Shown here: positions 24,001 through 34,200 of the stretch, in pieces
Layout: each line of letters begins with the position of its first letter
Numbering within the stretch: the stretch's first letter is position 1
NCBI GenBank assembly: GCA_944474755.1
Contig: OX104118.1
Coordinates: forward strand, 70,313,575-70,377,574
Length of the DNA: 64,000 nucleotides
Direction: 5' to 3'
From: Limnoperna fortunei
Taxonomy: Eukaryota > Mollusca > Bivalvia > Mytilida > Modiolidae
Program-made: the position numbers and the translations under genes
The notes under the pieces: generated by a model
The model's database searches: none
Told to the model about the DNA's origin: nothing
Seen by the model: only the letters and a program-made list of their open reading frames with translations

Positions 24001-25581
24001 ATCTGTTTTATTTTATAAGAGTAGAGCGCTTTAGTTAGAACTGAGAGCTGAGACTAAGCAGTGGTACTGTCTTAGATTACTAAGCACTTGCACATTGCGT
24101 CAAGTTATGTGTGCTACACTAATTCGTATAAGTCTTTAATAAATAAATACTAGTCTTTTGTGTATTTGCTTTATAGTTTAAAAGTTTAAAAACACGTTTC
24201 ATTGCGTTGTTGTAATCGTTATGGTTTTTCTGTGAGACAATATATATATGTTTTGATGCATATTGTGATCTTGTTCGTCACTCTTGACTTACTTTTTAAT
24301 ATTCTTGACTGACGAAAACATACAAAATTAATCAAAAGTGATTGATTTATTACTGTTTACGACGTTGTATTTCAGTAATTAACTGACAACAACACGTTCA
24401 CACTTTAAAATCTGAGTATGCTTGTTGGAATGGGCTGAACTAATGTGCAGAAAGTGTTGACTATACACTGGAAATAATAAGTAATATGTTTAAAGTAAAA
24501 CCATCGAATTAAAATAGATATAAAGTTGCTCTTACAAAATGAAAAATTATGTAAGCAAATTTGGAAGAATTGGAATAAAACAATTCCAAAAATATAAATT
24601 ACATATTTTACATTATAGATCAAAAGTAAAATTTTCACAAAGTTATACACCCAAAAATCAACCCAGAAGACTTGTATTTATCTATGAGATATTTTGATGA
24701 CCGTCGAGGAATAATATTGAGTATAGAATCGTATGGACAAAACATTTTGAACATATTTGAGAATTATTGCCTTAATGATGTCAGACCATGACAACGTAGT
24801 ATGCATAGTTGTGCTGAAATTACTTAAGTGCCGTTTAAAACAAGAACGCCATAGTTTTTTTTAAATTTTAAAATAGGAATCAGTAACAGTTTTAATAAAA
24901 ACTTCATAATGGTTAGACTTGTGACTGTTTGGTTTCTGATCCACAATAATGTGTATTCTTTGTTCTGTTTTTAAATTAACTTAAGTGATAAATTGCTGCT
25001 TTGATCGCTTTAGACATAGCGACTGCACATTCTTTACATAATAACATCATTAAGATAACTTTTTATAACTAAAATTTATCTCTCTTAATATACGATTTCT
25101 ATTTTCGATTTTCTATGTGTAGTTTAGAATAATATAAGTGTTTATGAGAAAAATGTAAGAAAAATAAACGATCCAAATGAATAGAAGTCCATGGAACAAG
25201 GGAGAAATTTAGACTCACGACATAAAATAAATAAATAAATAAATAAATAACAAAACAAAAAAAAAAACCTGGGTAACCTAAAACCGATAAAATCTTGGTT
25301 GCACTCAGATGCTCCGACGAGTGAGCAGTGTCTAAAGTTTCCAGCCCTATAATAATGATAGTGCCAGCTGTTTCCTTGGTTAGAAACATATTGTATAAAT
25401 GAAAATAGATTTTACTATTACTGTTGTAACTATTATTTAGAAAATACCTTATCTTTGACAGGTTTTACTAAACACGGACAAAGATGATTCAAAGAATCAA
25501 ATGGAACAATTACAGAAAACAGACATAGATGTTTTAAGGAATCAAATGGAACAATTAAGGACTGAATTTAGTAATTTTTGA
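14125..25581 (+). CDS. DZIP3-like HEPN domain / coiled-coil protein (gene 1, spliced)
   Basis: Hand-built model: 14125-15078, 16435-16551, 20143-20229, 20505-20564, 21294-21422, 21694-21786, 25462-25581; every junction is phase 0, giving about 519 residues. The first exon holds a cysteine-rich DZIP3-like HEPN region of a type common in mollusc and cnidarian multi-domain proteins, with a FDMSLLYCILINCCG helix and the HEPN signature R-X4-H (R242, H247). Later exons add a predicted coiled coil and acidic, Asn-rich segments, and the last ends in FSNF-stop. HEPN domains often bind or cleave RNA or mediate assembly, so this may be an innate immune or RNA-surveillance protein (inference). An in-frame exon at 26918-27010 suggests an alternative 3' end. 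Confidence 0.6.
15079..16434 (+). other. Gene 1 intron 1, nothing recognised
   Basis: AT-rich intron with GT-AG borders in the gene 1 model. No element or second gene could be supported in it. Confidence 0.45.
16435..16551 (+). CDS. Gene 1 exon: coiled-coil segment (39 codons)
   Basis: Bounded by TTATTACAG and TACAG/GTACTA. Phase 0 at both ends. Encodes GIEELKTDNIEIKQALQKLL and 19 more residues (ending KVEEIVKLQ) with regular hydrophobic spacing, as expected for the helical stretch after a HEPN domain. Confidence 0.65.
16566..16609 (+). repeat. 44-bp sequence repeated exactly at 18327-18370
   Basis: Begins ATAACCTTGCCACAATTCCC and ends TTCAGGTC. It lies 15 bases after the coiled-coil exon. 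The identical 44 bases interrupt a Penelope-like element remnant 1.76 kb downstream. Confidence 0.9.
16750..18020 (+). mobile_element. Decayed Penelope-like element A
   Basis: Broken frames match the Penelope-like RT better preserved at 43897-44568. An ILSEWG-like stretch comes first, then KYVVVPTYKAP (residues before the RT core), then at 17160 the region equivalent to FGGHVFQQTVGI with frameshifts, FHYIDDVLSL at 17330, and the characteristic 3' tail (GAGGCAGGCACT..., GCACCCATGGTTTTTATTGG). Many frameshifts and stops, so it is a pseudogene in intron 2 of gene 1. Confidence 0.75.
18250..18880 (+). mobile_element. Decayed Penelope-like element B (3' fragment)
   Basis: Matches the second half of the RT and the 3' tail of the copy at 43897-44830 (CTTCAACTTTCCAATTGTC, CATCGATAGCAACATCC, AGAAGTTCTATGGCATCA, then the GAAGCAGGCACT tail). 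Frameshifted, and interrupted at 18327-18370 by the 44-bp segment also present at 16566. Confidence 0.75.
18327..18370 (+). repeat. 44-bp insertion copied from beside the gene 1 coiled-coil exon
   Basis: Exact copy of 16566-16609. It replaces about a dozen bases of the Penelope-like RT between the regions for FPIV and FIDSN. Confidence 0.85.
18881..20142 (+). other. Distal part of gene 1 intron 2
   Basis: AT-rich intronic DNA. A SINE fragment lies at 19801-19876. The 81-codon frame at 19110-19355 has no recognisable feature and no splice support. Confidence 0.4.
19801..19876 (-). mobile_element. SINE tRNA-head fragment
   Basis: The minus strand contains GGGGCCTCGGTGG followed by degenerate remains of the A-box and GACCACATG-like region of the SINEs at 7275 and 20881. 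Only the 5' head is present. Confidence 0.45.
20143..20229 (+). CDS. Gene 1 small exon A (29 codons)
   Basis: Phase 0 exon between ATGAAAG and AACAAG/GTAAAC. Encodes an acidic Asn/Asp-rich segment beginning EDDNSQERNFEINNTDDNLD. Clearly paralogous to the exon at 21294. Confidence 0.55.
20505..20564 (+). CDS. Gene 1 small exon B (20 codons)
   Basis: Phase 0, bounded by TCTTTCTAG and TTAAA/GTAAGT. Encodes SANVLEDDNAEVWNNTQPVK. Related to the exon at 21694. Confidence 0.55.
20881..21096 (-). mobile_element. tRNA-derived SINE, copy 3
   Basis: Minus-strand copy of the SINE at 7275/12468: tRNA-like head at the right end (GGGGCCTCGGTGGCCGA), B-box GCGAGTTCGATTCTC, 3' module with GGCGTTAAAC at the left. 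An internal block before ACCCCCGACC-equivalent is deleted. It sits between the two duplicated exon pairs of gene 1. Confidence 0.8.
21294..21422 (+). CDS. Gene 1 small exon A' (43 codons)
   Basis: Phase 0 exon after a T-rich tract (TTTCTTTTTTAAG) and before AAACG/GTAAAG. Begins EEDNCNEHVEINNTSNTLDS, aligning with the exon at 20143, then extends by about 17 residues. Confidence 0.6.
21694..21786 (+). CDS. Gene 1 small exon B' (31 codons)
   Basis: Phase 0, bounded by CGTTCTAG and CAAAA/GTAAGG. Begins FADAADDNITSCNKTPSNRA. It shares the ADDN/EDDN core and its position with the exon at 20505. Confidence 0.55.
22252..22510 (+). repeat. About 70-bp minisatellite, nearly four units
   Basis: CAGTCTGAAAAGACTG-type unit starts recur at about 22252, 22327, 22398 and 22466. 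Units contain AGTCTCGAC and GTCTGAATGAG blocks that are partly self-complementary (AGACTGAAT/GGTCT). Located in the long intron before the gene 1 final exon. Confidence 0.75.
23226..23475 (+). repeat. Dispersed repeat, copy 1 (pair with 52968-53210)
   Basis: Begins near ACCGCTTGACCGGTGTGG and continues through CAGTTGATTGGTTTAAAATA and TTGTACTTCATTTCGCAAAT to GAGAAACAAAATTTTACATT. It matches 52968-53210 throughout in the same orientation. No coding potential. Probably a non-autonomous mobile element of unknown class. Confidence 0.75.
23476..25461 (+). other. Intronic stretch before the gene 1 last exon
   Basis: AT-rich. A short AAAT run occurs at about 25226-25250. No exon with good splice sites or recognisable protein was found. 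Confidence 0.4.
25462..25581 (+). CDS. Gene 1 terminal exon (39 codons plus stop)
   Basis: Follows the acceptor TCTTTGACAG in phase 0. Encodes a helical segment with an internal repeat (KNQMEQLQKTDIDVL then RNQMEQLRTEF) and stops at TGA 25579-25581. No GT donor lies in a suitable place before the stop, so this is a final exon. No close consensus AATAAA follows. Confidence 0.55.
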   Translation, partial: VLLNTDKDDSKNQMEQLQKTDIDVLRNQMEQLRTEFSNF

Positions 25582-26917
25582 ATGTTTACTTTTGTCAAAC
25601 ATACATTTTATTGCACTGTTGCTGATAAAAAATAACATGATCAAATACAGCAATTATTGATAAATAGTCTATATAAGATCAGTTTAACCATCTAACGCAA
25701 TTATCAGATAAATCACAGACATATTAAAACATAACGTAACATTTATTTACGTATGTATTTGTAGTACATTAATCGTAGCCAGAAAAAGGACTAACACAAA
25801 CGTCTACTTAGTGTTTCAAATTTAGTCTAAGTATGTCAATGTCAACAGTAATATTAAAATAGAGTCTTTTCGAGATGTTTATTTACCGTTATAAATTAAT
25901 TTGATTTTAAGAATACTAACTTCAATGTACATACGGATTGACAAGTATTACCATACATGATAACAACTGTGTTGGTACTTCTTTTACAGATCAGATGACA
26001 CTGATATTCGGCGTAAAACCTGGAAGTGAGATAACTCATAAACAGACAATATATTCCTTCAAAGGTTATTTACAATACAATAAGCATATATACACTAATA
26101 AATATCTTGTTTTGTGATCTTTCGTTGATCTATGAAAATATTAGACATTAAATGTGTTGAGTCACCGAAAAAAGAAGTCGCAAAGAAGTGATACATGGAA
26201 ACGATTTTCTTATTTCACTTTCTTCGACTTTCTTCAACTTTCCCTTCTTGTGCAGCAACATTCCATCCGCTCCAGCATTTGTAGTATATATTTCTCAGCT
26301 AATACATTACTCTTAAGCTTTTTGGGAATACCACAGTTACCGCGGTCAAGCTATTTGATTAACGCGTAAACTGCAAACTCGGGGTATTATTGCTTAAAAG
26401 TTATTGTTTTAATGTTTTAATAGAGAAAAGTTATGGAAGACATCATGTACTTGTAGATTATTAACATCTGTATCTCAAATGAGTATAAATGTAGGTTTTT
26501 CCTAGGCTTTGTGTAGTATCGTTCTTTACCAGACTTGACTTACCGTCGATTGACTACCAACACACAACGCATATGCTGCAACAGGACGGAACTGCTTACT
26601 CTTCTAGAGCACCCATTTTATTGAGCGTTCGTAGTTATTGCTTGTATGTTGTGTAGTTGTGTTTAGGTTGTTATTATTCCCATTGCTTCGTATTAGTGTT
26701 TTGTACTCTATAAATTGATTGCCACTTTAGTATTTATTAGCCTATTTATGATAAAAAAATAGTCGTTATCATTTAAAAGCGATAACTACAATAACTTGCG
26801 TCTGAAATACCGTTTTATGCTTAAAATTGTAATTATTGTGCTTGTATAAAGATGATTGCTGAATTAAAACTACAAAACATTGTTAACGATAATATATATT
26901 TGTATTTGTTAAATTAG

Positions 26918-27010
26918 GCAAGGGATCACAGAGAGCTGATAATAGAGACGGGAAAACAAAACATAATAACAAGATATCTAAATTCAAATCAGGGTTCATC
27001 AATTTTATTG
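26918..27010 (+). CDS. Orphan in-frame exon, possible alternative gene 1 exon (31 codons)
   Basis: Acceptor TGTTAAATTAG and strong donor TATTG/GTATGT, phase 0 on both sides. Encodes ARDHRELIIETGKQNIITRY and 11 more residues. It could join exon 21694-21786 directly, skipping the stop-containing exon. No downstream partner in the right phase was found: the next candidate exon needs phase 1. Confidence 0.4.
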
Positions 27011-28145
27011 GTATGTAAATTTAGTGAACTATGTCTTAAAAATCATGCAAAATGTATATATTTAGAAACAAATAAAAGCAGAGAAGTATAAGAAAAATTG
27101 TAAAGAAAGCTAAAAATATAAAGACCTTATAAAAAGTACTAAATGGAAGTTCGGAATTACCAAAGCCATAGCTAACAAAAAACAACAAGCAACAAACGCA
27201 CAATATAGAAAACAGAGTAACCTGAACACCTGTAAAAAAAAGACGTGATAATAGGTGTTAACAAATCGTCCTGTTACTGGTGGGATAATTAAAATCGGTG
27301 TTTTTCTCACGAACGGGAACAAGATTTGTAAATTTCTAAATAATATCTGCCAGCAATACCTTATAGGATCAACCAATTCATAATGGTATCCGTAGATGTT
27401 CTTAAATACTACATTAATTAACTATAATATACCACAATTACAATGTCATTGCTAAAACTGTAACTTGGAGCTGTATTGCCAGTCAGTAAACGGATATTTC
27501 TGCCCATCAAGTCACCAATTGATGTCGGCAAATCTTCAAATAAATTACGGTTATCTCCATTCTAATGCTACATCAATAAAAAACTAAATTTTTACTTACC
27601 GGAAATAACATCGCGCTTGCGTAAGATTATTAACGTTGTCCAATCAGAATTGACGTTGCATCAGGAATTTCATTAGAATTAAGAATTTAGACACATTTTC
27701 CACTAATTAAATAAAATACGGTCCAAACAAAAATAATTAACATGTAAAAAGTCCATGTAACTGTACAAAACAAATAAGAAATCTTCTCGTTTTGCTTGAG
27801 GAAGTGTTAAATATGTTTTTAACTCATTATATATTCAAATTTTGTTTTACAATAAACAAACGAATCATTGTAAATGCGAATTTAATTTTCATTAAAATAA
27901 TTTAATTTTTGTTTGATTACAAAGGCTATCGAATTCAACTTTTATAACTTTGAAAGTACGATTTTTGATTTCAAATAATTTATCCATCCATGGATTATAT
28001 AGTTCATTAACTTGATCTATATATCATCCATAGATCTTATAGTTCGCGGTCTTGATCACGGCATCGGCCATAAATCCGAGAAAATAATTGCTTTCAATAA
28101 TTGCAATTGTTTAAATCGTAAAAAATATGTCGCAGTACTCTCTAA
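27011..28145 (+). other. Interval between genes 1 and 2
   Basis: AT-rich with no recognisable element. It would hold the promoter of gene 2 if that gene is independent. No confident promoter element could be identified. Confidence 0.4.
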
Positions 28146-28224
28146 ATGCAGATATTATTCATTTTAGCTAAAGTTCGCAAAAAGAGCTGTATTGGTCCAA
28201 GTATTGAAGAGGAAAACGATCTGG
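28146..28224 (+). CDS. HELZ2: Gene 2 exon 1 (tentative start)
   Basis: The ATG at 28146 opens a frame (MQILFILAKVRKKSC...) that reaches a donor GG/GTAAGT at 28225 in phase 1, matching exon 2. Part of it could instead be an internal exon beginning after TTTTAG at 28168. If exon 1 is wrong, the ATG at 29571 in exon 2 is the alternative start. Confidence 0.45.
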
Positions 28225-31200
28225 GTAAGTTTTCACGCAACTAAGGAATAGAGGAATACTAATGTCATTTTGACAATGGTGATTAACAAGATCATCGCAC
28301 AACATACGTAAACCAATTATATTTTAAATGTACGTTTCTAAATTTAATTTATTTCTTATTAAAATTGAAAATGAAAAATTAAGGATGTTATTAATATTTT
28401 AAATTAGTTCCAAACAAATTACAGGTACTTAAAAATCAAACACTGCAAGGCCATATAGGAAAACTATGTCTAATATTCTGAAAGAGATTAAAAATTTAGT
28501 AACCGTATATTATTATATTTGATATAGAGATTTAATACGATAAAGGGCATTTATCAACTTAAATAGGTGATGAGAGCATCATGATCAGCATATTATCTAT
28601 CAAACTGATATTTTTGTTTTTTTAATGTGGGATAAACGCTACACTCAACAAGTCTTCGGATATATCATGGATTATAGTTGCTATTGATAGAAGAAGCCAG
28701 AGTAACTGGTTGCTAATTATTTCATTCGTACGTCGTGTAAATTAAATTAAACAGCAAACGTAAAGACCTACAAAAAAATGACTTGTCTAAATATGACAGT
28801 GTTGTGTACAGTGTTGTGGGATTAAGAAAAAAAGAATCAATCGAAGATACCGAGAAGTTTTCAATATACAGTAAGTCAGGGACAGGCAAAACAACAGTCA
28901 AACAAAAGAGGGGATAACAACAAAATAAACATTATACAAAACAACACCAAAACCAAAACATGAGCGACATCAACCCCACTAAAAACCGGGGGTGAGTCCA
29001 GGTGTTCCTGAATGGTAAGCAACTCCTGCTTCATGCGTGGGACCCGTCGTGTCAGTCATGTTAATATCAGATAATGGTGTAAAGCTGTTTGTTGACTCGT
29101 TTCGTTATCAAGTAATCAGCGTATTGTGTGTTTCGAGCCAAAAGCAATGTTGACTGAAGGAGAAATAACAATTCGAAATTTGTCGATTCGACAGTAAGCT
29201 TAATAACAACATTGGTAAACATTGCCAAACTTGCATCAACATTCATACCTCAGTTAAACATATTCGTGAGACTTTTAATACGTTGTACCACATTTATGCG
29301 ATTTTTAAATGATTAGATTTGTTTTACATCACCCCAGTTTTTTTTCAACTAACAGAGATTAACCTTGAGTTGTTGAATTGTTAACAATGGATTAAGCCTA
29401 GTTAAAGTCATTAGTTTCAGTCTATATGTTTACAATTGCTATATCTATAGATATATGATTATATATGCAACTGAAATGAAACGTTCAGCAGACACATCAT
29501 TAATATTTTTCATACGCAATGTACAATTATGCAATTCGTTATTGTGTAATCACGGTGTTTTGTTGTAGATATGGCAAATGATAGACTATCGTTTCATTGT
29601 GGCGGATGTGGGATAACCATTGAAGGCAGTGAAACCGAAATTCGAAATCATAGAAGGAGCTGCTTGCATAGAATAAAACATAGAGGTATATAAATCTATA
29701 GTTTAACGGTGAAACATATATGTCCGCTTTTATAAATTGCTTTCTAATTTTGAACGATCAGTTTTCATTGTATGGAGCAGCCATACTTACCAATTTTTGA
29801 GTTTAACAATATATTTATTTATTTCAGGAATATTTTAATTTTCTAGACAGGTTATAGAGTGTAACGTGTTTTGAAATTTCATATATTTTTTAAAATTAAA
29901 ATTTAACGATAAATACTTAAGATTTTAAAAAGCGAAGACATCATTGAGCTATTGAATTTAAAAATTTAGCTGTCACGTGCATTTAGAATAAACACGTTAT
30001 AAGTTCCTTTATTATGCAGATATTCCAGTGCTACAAATCATTGAGGAAATGAAATTGTAAATACACAATACTAGATGTTTCAAAACATCACCGAGATTTC
30101 TACAATTATAAAATTAATTAAATTTTAGTTGTTTAAATATTTTTACACAACAAGCTTGCGTAAAGATGCTCCACAATAACTAAGGTAAATGGTATTTCAA
30201 AATTCTTAATTGTAGAAACGAATGAAACAAATGTTGTCTTTAAAGAAGAAAATCTACCAAATACTTGTGAACTAGCAGCATACACACAAGGTACAGTCAG
30301 CATGGGGTGTTTTGATACAGATGTTGTGCAAGTGCATGATATTGCAAGAGGTAGCCTTTATATTTGGACGAAGATGTCACAAAAATGCTTTCGCACGAAA
30401 GAAATATTTGTTGAGGCCGTACGCAGCTTTTTTCAGAATATATTAAGAGACCATTCGCCAGATACAGTCACAGACATAAGTATAACTGTTCATATCATGG
30501 AGCAGCTACCAGGTAAGTATCCATTGTAGAACTTAATTCCTAAACCTATCAGGTGTTTAAATATATATAGATCCGATCAAACAAGATTAAGTGTGTATAC
30601 ACATGCATACAAATTAATTTAGTGGGTATCCCAGACGATGTCATTTGTTGAGCAGTTCGCCAAGATCAGAAAACAGTACAGTGTAAAATCATTAAACAAT
30701 GAACTTCGATTTATACTTCAACTGGTGGTAATCCTGTACGTGCAATAACATACTCAACTAAGAATTGGTGCCTCCAAACGACAGACGTGTTCAACTATTG
30801 TTATTGCTATTATTGCTGTAAATAGTATTAGTAATAGAAGTATTTATGAACTGTCAGTTTTGAAAAAACGATCATAACCTAGAATTGATAATGAGAAGCA
30901 GATGATACCAATATGTGATAAAAAAAGTTATAGAATGACGTGATAAAATTAATTATGTCAAAAACCAAAAAAGATGCGATTGATAGAACATATGTAATAC
31001 AAAACCTTGTTACATCTGTAAAGGTGACACAAGATGTACTTTTGTCAGAACTAATTTGTGAAGTCATAATGAATGGTAAAACCAATGACTCTATATGAAA
31101 GCGATGAGGAATGAATGAGATGTGACGTAATAATACTCGTGACGTTAGGGACTATATTTTATGTAAACATGCTCTGTTGAATATTTAAATTTTAAATTTA

Positions 31201-34200
31201 AGACATCCAGTTTAGTTCTGGCTTTTTATGCTACATAATGTTAGATCAACCTATTACTTACATTCAAATGCAAGTACAACTATATCTATCACGTCTCGAC
31301 GGTTGCATCCCGATCAAAACTCGACGCTACGCGTCGTTTAGTAATACGAATGTACACATCTGTCTCCACGTGATTCATGTAGGTTTTGTAAATAATATGT
31401 ATAAATCGTTATGAAAAGACAAAGTCGTTGATAAAACTAATAGACCCACACCGATATTTGATTTCAAACATTTTGCAAATGAGAAAAACGCAAAGAAAAT
31501 ATTACGTTAGTGCAAGCAACATCATACATATAGCTAAAAACGAAGGAATTGAAACTTCCGGAAACTGCTACAAACCACATGAAAACATTTAACAATATGA
31601 TAAGATAGGCAAATCACGTAATTTGTAAATATATAATAAAACTCTAGATTTCGTTAGATGTCCATTTATATAACTGTATGTTAACATTAGACAACAACAT
31701 TGTCAAAACAACATTGACAAGTTTTTACCCTTAAGTTTTTTCATTGCAGAATCTGATTCTGATGATTTAGATGGTGACCTGTATACTTGTAACAGTTGCC
31801 ACAAGGAATTTCCAAAATTTAAATCGTTTCTAGACCATAAGAAAGAAATGTGCAACAGAATCAGAATAAAGCACAGACCTCAAAGCGCAATGCTTGGCCA
31901 TTTGACAATGGTAAGCTGGGTTCGGGTGCGAGTTGAAATGAACGTATTTATAAGTTCATGTAGTTATATGCTGTCCAGTTCTTATTATACTGAAAATTAT
32001 TAAAGAAAACTTTTCTAGATTTATTGCGGCTGAATGTATCATTACACAAATCTATGAATTTCCGCTGTGTATTTTTGTTCATTACAAAGTGCACAATAAT
32101 CAGTTAGTTATAATAACTGCAAGCAAAAATTGGAAATTCTGCAAACAAACAATATATGTTCAGTAGACAACGTCTGCGTTGATCGTCGGTAGACACACCA
32201 GATTTTGCAATTAAAATCTGATCTAACAATATGTATGTTTTAGTTTCAACAGATAAACAGTTTCGTTGCACTGAACACACTGACAAAGACAGATGATTTA
32301 TGTAGTCTTGAAATATAATAAAGTCATGGTATCCAAGAAAAATCCAAATGCTGTTTTTCAGTTTCTGAATTAGCTCCACGACTGCATAAGTGTCTTTTTT
32401 TATCCGAGGTCACTGCGTTTAAACTTCTTGGTGCAGAAAATACCTGCACAATAAAATACAGATGTGTTGGATCCGTAGTGCTGCCAAATATTATCTTTGT
32501 AAAGCAGTTAAACATTGTTTATAAATTACAAGAATTAAAAACGTGTTACATAACTAGTAAAGAAATTTATGAGACTATATTTTGTAGTTTCGGAATCAAT
32601 ATATGATAAAAGTCGTCAAGAAACTGCTTAAGCGCAATAAGGTCAACATTTTGGATAATTCCTTTTCTTCCTCATAGATTCAAGTATTTTTTTATTTATC
32701 GCTATTATCTTATGAAGGACGTGCAATTTTCATGCAAAAAACATTAATATAATTTTCATTACAAAACGAAAAAACATATTGAATGCTGATTTGAATATGC
32801 CCGAAAATTTAGTCCCTCCTTGCTCTTTGTAATCTGTTGTAGAACGCTGCTATCCAACCTTTAAATGTTAAACTTTTATATTTCACTTGTCTCCTTAAGA
32901 CTTTAAATTACTGAACAATGTTTGGTAAAAATTATCAACAGTTACTATTTTCAAATGAATTTTGTCATTATTACCAATGTAAAAACAATAGAACATAATT
33001 GAGTTGAAGACATATGATGATCATTGACAAATTAAGTTTTGTAATATAGTTTTGTAAGTAGAAATAAGGTCGATCAAAAAGTCCACAATAAGTACAACAT
33101 GCGTGCAAATCGTCAAACTTAAATTGGCAACGAACGGAAATATTGTTACAATGATTAGAAGAACAGTAGATACTATGCTCAGTCATGAATGTAAACTTAT
33201 TATAATATTTGCTTTACTAGGTATGCAAGAGCTTGCAGCGAGTATACTGACTTTTGAAAACGTTACCTATATCTTCGGGATACAATTATCAAATTATAAA
33301 ATTATAAACCAAGGTTACAAGAAATAACGACTCAACCTCGCCTTTAATAAGTTTTACATTTTGAAAAAACTTCCTTGTCGAAAAATATTCCGTTTGAAAA
33401 TATGGTTGCAGATAGTTTTCCCAATTTTTAATTCAGTGTACAGTGAAAGTGCAACGATGATTGTTTGATACACCTATTAGTGACTAGTGGTATATGATAC
33501 CCATCTATTTTAATCAATTAACCAACTCACATTCTACAGAAATGGAAGCGGGAGGTTTGGCATGCCATAAAACCTGGTATTTCTTTTGTAATGCCTGCAC
33601 CAAGTCAGGACCATTGCTGTACTTGCTTTATGTTGGTTGTTGGTTCTGGAGTTTGCCGGTTTCTCGGAATTCGATTTGTGAATGTCCTTTTTTGACAGTT
33701 TTATCGGTGTTCGGTATTTTGTTATTACCTTCATTACTAGTTAACATGCATTTTAGATTGCATGCAAGTATTGTGTCGTAAACGTGGAAGGATCGTGGCA
33801 ATCTACAGACACGTCAGTCTTTCGTATTATGAGCTGGGAACCCTTCAACGAGACGGCATTCCGATTCGTAACCTGGTAATACGCTGGGCTTAAGCACTGT
33901 AAACCCTTACAGTTTGGTCCCAGTAAATACGAGACTTAAACAAGTCCCTTTGTAAATTTGTCATCAAGCCAATGGGGTTACATTGTTTCCACAATATAGT
34001 TTATCAGTTAATATTAAAAATTGTTTCTTTACAATTTCCAAACATGAATATGTAATTTGGGGAAATATAAACACAATTTTTGGCATGTTTACCATTTGAA
34101 GCAATCGTTAAAACAATATTCAAGCTGGAAGTTAAATAGTTCATAAACATTAAAAGAAGATTTCGTGGATACACACGTTTATAATTTACATGTCATATAA

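Noticed and set aside
33494..33781. 95-codon plus-strand frame in gene 2 intron 4
   Set aside because: Much of it overlaps the dispersed repeat shared with 55945-56018.
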